Below the pieces are notes generated by a model, which had not been told where the DNA came from, searched no databases, and saw only the letters and a list, made by a program, of their open reading frames with translations. Shown piece after piece: positions 30,653 through 36,960 of a stretch of 36,960 nt of DNA; positions within the stretch are counted from its first letter, which is position 1; every line of letters begins with the position of its first letter. A program made the position numbers and the translations under genes. The DNA is from a virus, in IMG/VR virus record IMGVR_UViG_3300022935_001670, positions 1 through 36,960 of that record. One strand, given 5' to 3'.

Positions 30653-30882
30653 TGCCAAAAAAGAGAAAGAAAAATTTAATGAATAATTACAAGGATCATT
30701 CAACTTATAATCCAGAAATTCATACCAAGACAAAAGGTGGCTATGGATTTGGAATGAAACGAGGTGCCAAAGAATTAGAATACGAAAGTAGCGGAGTTAA
30801 CCTGGCATCTGTATTTGGATGGGAAGTTCCTGATAGATTAAAACATATCAAGGAAGCAATTGATAAAAGGAATGGAAAATAA
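30652..30882 (+). CDS. Small basic protein, unknown function
   Basis: 76 residues starting on the last base of the previous stop. N-terminus PKKRKKNLMNNYKDHS is highly basic; then GGYGFGMKRGAKELEYESSG and VFGWEVPDRLKHIKEAID. Probably a nucleic-acid- or polymerase-interacting protein by charge, but this is a guess. No recognised family. It ends 23 bases into the next gene. Confidence 0.55.
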   Translation: MPKKRKKNLMNNYKDHSTYNPEIHTKTKGGYGFGMKRGAKELEYESSGVNLASVFGWEVPDRLKHIKEAIDKRNGK

Positions 30883-31216
30883 TAAAATAATAATTTCCAA
30901 TCACATAGGACCGGAAGGTGCTCCGGCAGATAGAATTTACGGAAGCCCAGCAAGTGGAGGGCAGTTAAGATTAATACAAGCAGATTACACCGATTACAAG
31001 GGAAAGATACACAAGAAGCAACTTATTCTAAAGGGAATAGACGGAAACAATTTCAAATCACACTGCTTCGTCACTGACGATGGTAGATGGTTTGATAGAA
31101 CCGGTATTCCAATGTTAAAACCAACTGAGATTGTAGAAGATGAAGAAAGCATTCAAGGATCGAATGAAACTGATACAACTGTGGCTACAGTGGAAGAAAA
31201 AATAAATGAAAATTGA
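30860..31216 (+). CDS. Conserved small protein, unknown function
   Basis: 118 residues from TTG 30860, chosen because AAGGA lies 5-6 bases upstream; ATG 30872 is in frame, but AAGGA directly abuts it, too close to act. Beta-rich: NKIIISNHIGPEGAPADRIY, QLRLIQADYTDYKGKIHKKQ, HCFVTDDGRWFDRTGIPML, then an acidic disordered tail (IVEDEESIQGSNETD). No catalytic motif. Part of the early operon leading to gp43. Confidence 0.55.
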   Translation: MIKGMENNKIIISNHIGPEGAPADRIYGSPASGGQLRLIQADYTDYKGKIHKKQLILKGIDGNNFKSHCFVTDDGRWFDRTGIPMLKPTEIVEDEESIQGSNETDTTVATVEEKINEN

Positions 31217-31436
31217 TTCAATACTCAAATGGGCAGCGACTGTTATCCTAATCATAGGAACATTTGTTAATGCAACATTCCCTAATTTGTATCCTCTGGG
31301 GCCAGCACTGCTTGCCGCGGGTGGTATAGTTTGGTTGATTGTTTCGTTCATGTGGAAGGAACCTGCACTAATAGTTACGAATGCGGTACTAAGCGCAGTG
31401 GGCATTATTGGTATTAGTCTGTTTTATCTTGCATAA
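31206..31436 (+). CDS. Small membrane protein
   Basis: 76 residues overlapping the previous stop by 11 bases. Three hydrophobic stretches (ILKWAATVILIIGTFVNATF, LLAAGGIVWLIVSFMW, LIVTNAVLSAVGIIGISLFY) fill most of the chain. It resembles the small membrane proteins at 11718 and 12809 in type, not in obvious sequence. Function unknown. Confidence 0.6.
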   Translation: MKIDSILKWAATVILIIGTFVNATFPNLYPLGPALLAAGGIVWLIVSFMWKEPALIVTNAVLSAVGIIGISLFYLA

Positions 31437-31457
31437 TGATTTGCAAGGATATATAAT
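31429..31457 (+). promoter_or_regulatory. Candidate promoter for gene 43
   Basis: TTGCAT (31429-31434, 4 of 6) and TATAAT (31452-31457, perfect) are 17 bases apart. Transcription would begin near 31464 and carry the AAGGAG site (31521-31526) and ATG (31532) of the polymerase gene, but not the start of the 25-codon ORF at 31458. Confidence 0.5.
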
Positions 31458-31535
31458 ATGAAGAAGGTTTTGTCCGCCACTAAAGGACTGTTTGGTATTT
31501 GTCAGCCGAAAATGACATGTAAGGAGAAAAGATGA
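31458..31535 (+). CDS. Possible 25-residue ORF coupled to DNA polymerase
   Basis: ATG 31458 has AAGGA 8 bases upstream and opens a 25-residue basic peptide (MKKVLSATKGLFGICQPKMT...) that ends in TGA overlapping the polymerase ATG (ATGA). Its last codons contain the AAGGAG ribosome site of gene 43. It may be a leader peptide coupling polymerase translation to upstream transcription, or be fortuitous. Confidence 0.4.
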   Translation: MKKVLSATKGLFGICQPKMTCKEKR

Positions 31536-34195
31536 GTTACGTAGATGCGTTCTATGACCGAAATGAAGACATTATTCGAATTGTCGAAAGAAAGAACGGC
31601 AAGAGAACTTTCACAGAGTATCAACCCCGACACATATTCTATTACAAGGACCCCAAGGGCAAGCACACGTCAATCTATGGCGAAACACTACAGCGTGTAA
31701 CAGCAAAGAACATCAAGGAACTGCGCAAGGAACTTGCGATACACTCCAACAAGAAACTATACGAAAGCGATATCAATCCCATCTATCGTTGTCTCGAGGA
31801 CAACTATCTAAACATCGACGCACCAAAACTGAACGTTGCGTTTTTCGATATTGAGGTTGATTTCGATCCAGAGCGTGGATACGCATCACCGGAAGACGCA
31901 TTCATGCCAATCACTTCCATTGCCGTGCATTTGCAGTGGATGGAAGAACTAATCTGTTTGGCAATTCCTCCCAAGACGCTGAGCATGGCAGAAGCACAGA
32001 AGGCAATTGAAGGAATCCCCAACACCATACTCTATGACAACGAAGCGGACATGCTGGATGCATTCCTTGACCTGATACAGGATGCGGATGTGTTGAGTGG
32101 TTGGAACTCGGAGGGTTATGATATCCCATACACGATTAACCGTGTAACAAAAGTGTTGAGTAAGGAAGACACAAGGCGTTTTTGTTTGTGGGATCAGTAT
32201 CCTAAGAAACGAACTTATGAAAAGTTTGGCAAGGAATCACAGACATATGATCTAATTGGTCGTGTGCATATTGATAGTTTGGAATTATACAGGAAATACA
32301 ACTACGAGGAAAGACATACGTACAGGCTGGATGCAATTGGTGAGCTTGAAGTAGGCGAAAAGAAAACCGTATATGAGGGTTCTCTTGATGCACTATACAA
32401 CAATGACTTTAGAACGTTCATTGAATATAACAGACAGGACACTGCGCTGTTGGACAAACTGGACAAGAAACTAAAATTTATCGATCTCGCAAACACAATT
32501 GCACACGAAAACACGGTTCTTATTTCAACAACAATGGGTGCCGTTGCCGTTACGGAACAGGGCATTATCAACGAAGCACACAGGCGTGGAATGATTGTTC
32601 CCAATCGTATTAAGCGTGAGCCAGGCAGTGAGCCTGCGGCAGGTGCGTATGTTGCGTATCCCAAGAAGGGCATACACGAATGGATTGGTAGTGTTGACTT
32701 GAATTCACTGTATCCTTCCGTGATTCGTGCATTGAACATGGGTCCAGAGACTGTTGTTGGGCAACTAAGACAGGACGGCACAAGGCAACACATTGATGCA
32801 CAGATGGCCAAGGGCAAATCATTTGCGGCTGCTTGGGAAGGCATGTTTGGCAGCGTGGAATACTCATCTGTGATGGAAAAAGAAATAGGCAGGCAGATTA
32901 CGATTGACTGGGAAAACGGAGACAACGATACATTAAGTGCCGCACAGATTTATGATCTAATCTATGAAAGCAATCAACCATGGATGCTCAGTGCCAATGG
33001 CACAATCTTCACGTATGAAAAAGAAGGCGTGATACCCGGCCTACTCGCACGTTGGTACAAGGAACGTAAGGAGATGCAGGCCAAGCAGAAGGAAAGCCAG
33101 AACGCAGGCAACAAGATTGAAGAAGAATACTGGGCAAAGCGACAGTTGGTCAAGAAGATCTTGCTGAACAGTTTGTATGGCGCTATTCTTAATCCCGGTT
33201 GTAGATTCTTTGACAACAGGATTGGTCAATCAGTTACACTAACCGGACGTAGCATTACACAACACATGGCTGCTAAGATCAATGAAATCGTAACGGGTGA
33301 ATATGATCATACAGGCAAGGCAATTGTTTATGGTGATACTGACTCCTGTTACTTTACGGCATACAGCGTTCTCAAGAAGGACATTGATGCAGGAAAGATT
33401 CCATGGACCAAGGACAGCGTTATTGAATTGTATGATACCATTGGTGAAACGACCAATGACTCGTTTGGCAAGTTCATGGGTGAAGCATTCCACTGTCCCA
33501 AGAAGCGTTCGGAAGTGATTGCGGCAGCACGTGAAATTGTTGCGAGCAAGGGACTGTTCATTACCAAGAAAAGATATGCCGTTCTCTACTATGACATTGA
33601 GGGTTTTAGAACTGACACGGAAGGCAAGGCGGGCAAGATCAAGGCAATGGGCTTGGACCTAAAGCGTTCGGACACACCAGTCGTGATCCAGGACTTCCTA
33701 AAGAATGTTTTGGAAATGGTCTTGGAAGGACAGGAACGAGAGCGTGTGCTTGATTATATTACGGAATTCCGAACGGAATTCAAGGCACGTCCGGGTTGGG
33801 AAAAGGGTTCTCCAAAGCGTGCCAACAAGATTACTGAATACGAAGCCAAGGAAAAGAAAGCGGGCAAGGCTAATATGCCTGGACACGTAAGAGCAAGTAT
33901 CAATTGGAATACGCTCAAGCGCATGAATGGCGACAAGTATTCAATGAACATTACGGACGGTGCAAAGGTCATCGTGTGTAGGGTAAAAGATAATCCAATG
34001 GGATACACATCAGTTGCGTATCCGGTAGATGAACTAAGGCTACCGGAATGGTTCAAGGAGTTACCATTCGATGACGCAACTATGGAGAATACGGTCATCG
34101 ACGAAAAACTCAATAACCTAATTGGTGTTTTGGAATGGGACATAAGCAAGACTCGCAATGATAATAACTTTAACAAATTATTTGATTTTGAGTAA
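31532..34195 (+). CDS. 43: Family B DNA polymerase (gp43-like)
   Basis: 887 residues, against 898 in T4. Exonuclease motifs: FFDIEVDF (D106, E108), WNSEGYDIPY (D197) and YNRQDTALLD (D303). Polymerase motif A: VDLNSLYPSV (D389); motif B: KKILLNSLYG (541-550); motif C: YGDTDS (D602, D604). All catalytic residues are therefore present, with an active proofreading domain. No intein or split is visible. AAGGAG ribosome site 5 bases upstream. The gene is more GC-rich than most of the window. The C-terminus (NNFNKLFDFE) is where T4 gp43 contacts the clamp. Confidence 0.95.
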   Translation: MSYVDAFYDRNEDIIRIVERKNGKRTFTEYQPRHIFYYKDPKGKHTSIYGETLQRVTAKNIKELRKELAIHSNKKLYESDINPIYRCLEDNYLNIDAPKLNVAFFDIEVDFDPERGYASPEDAFMPITSIAVHLQWMEELICLAIPPKTLSMAEAQKAIEGIPNTILYDNEADMLDAFLDLIQDADVLSGWNSEGYDIPYTINRVTKVLSKEDTRRFCLWDQYPKKRTYEKFGKESQTYDLIGRVHIDSLELYRKYNYEERHTYRLDAIGELEVGEKKTVYEGSLDALYNNDFRTFIEYNRQDTALLDKLDKKLKFIDLANTIAHENTVLISTTMGAVAVTEQGIINEAHRRGMIVPNRIKREPGSEPAAGAYVAYPKKGIHEWIGSVDLNSLYPSVIRALNMGPETVVGQLRQDGTRQHIDAQMAKGKSFAAAWEGMFGSVEYSSVMEKEIGRQITIDWENGDNDTLSAAQIYDLIYESNQPWMLSANGTIFTYEKEGVIPGLLARWYKERKEMQAKQKESQNAGNKIEEEYWAKRQLVKKILLNSLYGAILNPGCRFFDNRIGQSVTLTGRSITQHMAAKINEIVTGEYDHTGKAIVYGDTDSCYFTAYSVLKKDIDAGKIPWTKDSVIELYDTIGETTNDSFGKFMGEAFHCPKKRSEVIAAAREIVASKGLFITKKRYAVLYYDIEGFRTDTEGKAGKIKAMGLDLKRSDTPVVIQDFLKNVLEMVLEGQERERVLDYITEFRTEFKARPGWEKGSPKRANKITEYEAKEKKAGKANMPGHVRASINWNTLKRMNGDKYSMNITDGAKVIVCRVKDNPMGYTSVAYPVDELRLPEWFKELPFDDATMENTVIDEKLNNLIGVLEWDISKTRNDNNFNKLFDFE

Positions 34196-34203
34196 AAAAA
34201 CTC

Positions 34204-34232
34204 TTGTGTTTTATGCAAAACCTAAATATAAT
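34204..34232 (+). promoter_or_regulatory. Candidate mixed early/late promoter for the clamp gene
   Basis: In the 58-base gap before the clamp gene, TATAAT (34227-34232) lies 17 bases from a weak TTGTGT (34204-34209). The late-like CTAAATA (34222-34228) overlaps it. GTTTT/AAAAC around ATGC (34208-34221) forms a small inverted repeat. The AGGAGA ribosome site follows at about 34242. Confidence 0.4.
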
Positions 34233-34253
34233 GTAAGTGTATAGGAGAATTCA

Positions 34254-34991
34254 ATGAAAGACATTTTACAAGATATCGTTGGACATACACAGAACTTAGG
34301 ATTCCTAACGACTGTGAAGGTGACCGGCGAAGAAGACAAGACGGCGATATTTTCCATGGCTGATGATAGATCAGTTATCATGGAAGCAGAAACACACAAT
34401 CCGTATCCGGACATGATTGGCACGTTCGGCATGCCACAACTACAAAAATTAAAATACTTAATCGATGGTAGTGAATATCAGAAGGATGCAAAGATCAGCA
34501 TTACGACCGCTGAAAGAAATGGTGCAACAATTCCTGTGGGAATCCATTTTGAAAATGCGGGCGGTGATTTTAAAAATGACTATCGTTTCATGAACATGGA
34601 AATCATTAACGAGAAGATGAAGACCGTTAAGTTCCGTGGTGTTAATTGGGACGTGGAAGTTGTTCCATCACTGCCTGGCGTGCAGCGTTTTAATTTCCAG
34701 GCTGGTGCCAACCCAGAACATCCAACATTCCTTGCAAAGACCGAGGATGGTAACCTAAAGTTTATCTTTGGTGATGCTTCAACGCATGGTGGTGAGTTTG
34801 TGTTTGCACAGAACGTGGAAGGAAAACTTGACAGAGGCTGGACTTGGCCTGTTGCGAGCATTCTTGCTATCCTAAAGATTGCGGATGTGAATAACACCAA
34901 GATGAGCATTTCAAACGAAGGGGCCATCCAGATTGAACTTGATAGTGGTTTGGCAAAATACAAATATATCATTCCAGCACAGGCGGCCTAA
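34254..34991 (+). CDS. 45: Sliding clamp (gp45-like)
   Basis: 245 residues, against 228 in T4 gp45, placed 58 bases after gp43. The sequence has the alternating strand pattern of a clamp with two domains: ILQDIVGHTQNLGFLTTVKV near the N-terminus, a central FKNDYRFMNMEIINEKMK, and SISNEGAIQIELDSGLAKY, then KYIIPAQ, at the C-terminus. This C-terminal pattern agrees with gp45 proteins of T4-like cyanophages. The trimer ring tethers gp43 and, in T4, also activates late transcription. Identification rests on pattern and position; sequence identity to T4 is low by eye. Confidence 0.75.
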   Translation: MKDILQDIVGHTQNLGFLTTVKVTGEEDKTAIFSMADDRSVIMEAETHNPYPDMIGTFGMPQLQKLKYLIDGSEYQKDAKISITTAERNGATIPVGIHFENAGGDFKNDYRFMNMEIINEKMKTVKFRGVNWDVEVVPSLPGVQRFNFQAGANPEHPTFLAKTEDGNLKFIFGDASTHGGEFVFAQNVEGKLDRGWTWPVASILAILKIADVNNTKMSISNEGAIQIELDSGLAKYKYIIPAQAA

Positions 34992-34999
34992 ATAGAGTT

Positions 35000-36547
35000 A
35001 TGAAAAAACCAGTCAATCTTACACCACTACAGAAGGACTACGCTGTGTATCTACCAGCGATTAGTTGTTTCTTTTCGACATACATATCCAAGCAGAGATA
35101 CGAGGAGTTCATTCCAAAGGATAGAGTTCCCGCAGGCTTTGATAGAGGCATTGAGGGAATGAACTTCCTCAATGAGGAAGAAGGATACTTTACATACAAG
35201 TATGGATTGTATTCCGCAGGACACGCACAACTAAACTTGGACAAGACCATCAAGATGGATAGTATGGTGCAAGAGCGTGAAAGAAGCAAGACCATGATAC
35301 TTGGTGACTCGGGTGGTTATCAGGTTGGTAAGGGTGTTCTTAAGTTTGATTGGCTAAACTTTGAAGGTCCTGCTGCTAACAAGACAAGAGATGATATTCT
35401 TAATTGGCTTGAACTAACAGCAGATTGGTCAATGCTACTTGACGTTCCGACTTGGGCTTGTGATCACATTCACTCTCCTAAGACAGGACTAAAGAGTTTT
35501 GAGGACTGCTTGGACAAGACAAGATTCAATAACAAGTATTGGTTAGAGCGCAGATTAGGACAAACCAAGTTCCTAAACGTTTTACAGGGCTCAGACTGGG
35601 ATACTGCTGAAAGGTGGTATGAAGGTGTCAAAGAATTCTCCGACACCAAAGTTTGGGGAGATAAGGCCTGTGAAGGTTGGGCAATGGGTGGTGCTAACAT
35701 GTGCAAGATGCCTATTACACTAAGACGTTTAATGACCATGAAGTTTGATGGCATGCTGGAAGGCAAGGATTGGATGCACTTCTTGGGTACAGCACAACTT
35801 GATTGGTCTTGCTATCTTACTTCAATTCAACGACAGGTACGTAAACACATCAATGAAAATTTTACAATCAGTTTCGACTGCGCAAGTCCTTTCATCGCTA
35901 CAGCACACGGGTTGGTGTATACTAACGCCCAACACACAAGTAAACGTTGGTCAGTTATTATGGACAAGGCCCCTGATAATAAGATGCTTGCCAAACGGCA
36001 TGATATTCCTTTCCCGTTCGAAAGCGAAATTGGAAGACGCCTTAGCATCGCGGACATATGCCACTATGCACCAGGCATGCTAAACAAGATTGGCAAGGAA
36101 GGCAAGACAAGTTGGGATTCATTTGGTTATGCACTTATGATGGCACACAATGTTTATTGCCACATCGTAGCAGTGCAAAGAGCAAACAATTTAATGGACA
36201 TAGAATTACAGAACAATCGTCCGGACTGGAGACGCTGGAGAAAGGTCAAGGAAGCGGACAAGAGTGATGAATATTCTGAATGGGTGCCACGCAACATCCT
36301 ATACTTTGACAGATTCATAGAAGAACTATTTGAGTGCAAGACCAAGGACGAAGCATTTGCCATGATCAAGCAGGCGGATGGTTTCCTTAAGGATTTGGAA
36401 GGTGCAAGGCTGCGTGGTGGAGTTACTAACGAATTTAATAGAATGTTCGTGGAGGTAGATGACGATGGTGAAGAGAAAACACCTTGGGCAGATGACAGAG
36501 AAGATGGAGAATTGGACAAACTCGAAAAACAACTACAGGAGGCGTGA
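35000..36547 (+). CDS. TGT-superfamily enzyme, DpdA-like (candidate DNA 7-deazaguanine transglycosylase)
   Basis: 515 residues. Tracks the tRNA-guanine transglycosylase barrel in order: GDSGGYQ (D103), LLDVPTWAC (D148), NVLQG (Q196), GWAMGG (G230-G231), HFLGTA, SFDCASPF (D293, the nucleophile position of bacterial FDCVxPTR), and a late AHNVYCHI where TGT has its HN zinc-ligand region. The CxCxxC zinc cluster of tRNA enzymes is not evident. Phage relatives (DpdA) insert preQ0-type bases into DNA. Position after the polymerase and clamp supports DNA as substrate. The C-terminal tail is acidic. The alternative is a tRNA-modifying enzyme. Confidence 0.75.
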   Translation: MKKPVNLTPLQKDYAVYLPAISCFFSTYISKQRYEEFIPKDRVPAGFDRGIEGMNFLNEEEGYFTYKYGLYSAGHAQLNLDKTIKMDSMVQERERSKTMILGDSGGYQVGKGVLKFDWLNFEGPAANKTRDDILNWLELTADWSMLLDVPTWACDHIHSPKTGLKSFEDCLDKTRFNNKYWLERRLGQTKFLNVLQGSDWDTAERWYEGVKEFSDTKVWGDKACEGWAMGGANMCKMPITLRRLMTMKFDGMLEGKDWMHFLGTAQLDWSCYLTSIQRQVRKHINENFTISFDCASPFIATAHGLVYTNAQHTSKRWSVIMDKAPDNKMLAKRHDIPFPFESEIGRRLSIADICHYAPGMLNKIGKEGKTSWDSFGYALMMAHNVYCHIVAVQRANNLMDIELQNNRPDWRRWRKVKEADKSDEYSEWVPRNILYFDRFIEELFECKTKDEAFAMIKQADGFLKDLEGARLRGGVTNEFNRMFVEVDDDGEEKTPWADDREDGELDKLEKQLQEA

Positions 36548-36548
36548 T

Positions 36549-36725
36549 ATGGGTGACTATACACAAAGGCTGAAATGGTTAAGGGAAACACACCAATATC
36601 TAAATAAGAAGATCGATACAATGGAAAAGACTGGTAAATTTTCCGATGAACAAATTTCCGAAATGAAACGTGATCGTCTTAAAATGAAGGACGAAATCGA
36701 AAGGATAGAGAAGGAACACGCATAA
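36549..36725 (+). CDS. DUF465/YdcH-like small coiled-coil protein
   Basis: 58 residues from ATG 36549 with AGGAGG 6-7 bases upstream, overlapping the 3' end of the TGT-like gene. The sequence YTQRLKWLRETHQYLNKKID, then a FSDEQISEMKRDRLKMKDEI helix, matches the two-helix DUF465 (YdcH) pattern 'L...H..L...I..L...L..LKxxKLxLKDEI'. A small coiled-coil of unknown function. Stop and next start share one base. Confidence 0.65.
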   Translation: MGDYTQRLKWLRETHQYLNKKIDTMEKTGKFSDEQISEMKRDRLKMKDEIERIEKEHA

Positions 36726-36960
36726 TGCAACGTGATTATGAAACTGGTAGTGCAAGTGACGTAAGATTTTTTACAGGTGTAGAAGTTGAAAAAACTCCTG
36801 CACACGGAATGCAAACTCTATTCGTTACGGGTCTAAATGATCCGAGCATCATTAGGGATCATGCACAGGATGTTAAACACATCTTCTTTGGTGCCAATCA
36901 CAGTTTCGATCCTGCTTCACAGAATCACAGTGCGGACTATTATGAGGAATGGGAAAAAAT
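36725..36960 (+). CDS. Unidentified protein, 3' end outside window
   Basis: An ATG on the last base of the previous stop (TAATG) opens a frame that continues to the end of the window; 78 residues plus a partial codon are visible. It begins MQRDYETGSASDVRFFTGVE and continues with VEKTPAHGMQTLFVTGLNDP and a KHIFFGANHSFDPASQNH segment. The pattern is alpha/beta with several His and Asp residues. No family was recognised. Its position directly after the TGT/DpdA-like gene makes a partner in base modification possible but untested. Confidence 0.6.
   Translation, partial: MQRDYETGSASDVRFFTGVEVEKTPAHGMQTLFVTGLNDPSIIRDHAQDVKHIFFGANHSFDPASQNHSADYYEEWEK

Noticed and set aside
32302-32925. Long open minus-strand frame (207 codons) inside gene 43
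   Set aside because: It lies opposite a polymerase with all catalytic motifs intact, has no ribosome site, and its Ser/Pro/Leu-rich translation is typical of antisense shadows.
34988-34994. CTAAATA before the TGT-like gene
   Set aside because: It contains the clamp gene's stop codon and lies only 5 bases before the next ATG, so a normal leader with ribosome site would not fit.
1-36960. tRNA genes, integrase, insertion sequences, CRISPR arrays
   Set aside because: Gaps between genes are short (largest about 160 bases) and none shows a cloverleaf, transposase frame or direct-repeat array on reading.

Overview
This window is part of a large tailed marine phage genome of the T4-like myovirus type, close in gene content to T4-like cyanophages and pelagiphages. 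The diagnostic genes are a family B DNA polymerase (gp43), a sliding clamp (gp45-like), the clamp-loader ATPase gp44, a DsbA-type double-stranded-DNA-binding protein, a GroES-like co-chaperonin in the role of T4 gp31, PhoH, MazG, and tail-fibre genes with modules typical of marine T4-like phages. Genes are densely packed with 1-11 base overlaps. TTG and GTG starts are used alongside ATG. The DNA is AT-rich over most of its length. No photosynthesis gene, integrase, tRNA, insertion sequence or CRISPR array was seen, and the host cannot be named from this window.

Layout. 1-8.1 kb: late structural genes, mainly tail fibre and adhesin proteins, several sharing an N-terminal module. 8.1-9.9 kb: small conserved genes, a fragment resembling bacterial DNA polymerase III alpha, the GroES-like gene, and a two-gene minus-strand island. 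9.95-13.8 kb: an early operon behind a consensus sigma70-type promoter (MazG, cupin, cytidylyltransferase, gp44, SufE-like, FdxA-like ferredoxin). 13.86-14.67 kb: phoH on the minus strand, separated from ferredoxin by a hairpin. 14.7-17.7 kb: late genes ending in a lysis cassette (GH108 endolysin, overlapping spanin pair, probable holin). 17.8-21.5 kb: a proteostasis block (DnaJ, peptide deformylase, ClpA-like unfoldase). 21.5-29.8 kb: late genes, most starting with the same short leader and several ending in basic Cys-containing tails. 29.8-36.96 kb: a terminator, then an early/middle replication region (DsbA-like, small membrane proteins, gp43, gp45-like clamp) and a TGT/DpdA-like enzyme suggesting 7-deazaguanine modification.

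How it works together: early sigma70-like promoters at about 9.95, 29.82, 30.45 and possibly 31.43 kb appear to drive replication and host-takeover genes. A T4-late-like element (GATAAATA/CTAAATA) precedes structural, lysis and cargo genes. The most unusual feature is the 22.7-29.8 kb cluster. Its gene products share a leader resembling capsid-targeting sequences and carry enzymatic domains (nucleotidyltransferase, ParB-like plus HAD phosphatase, papain-like candidate), so they may be proteins packaged in the head and injected with the DNA. That is an inference from sequence pattern only.
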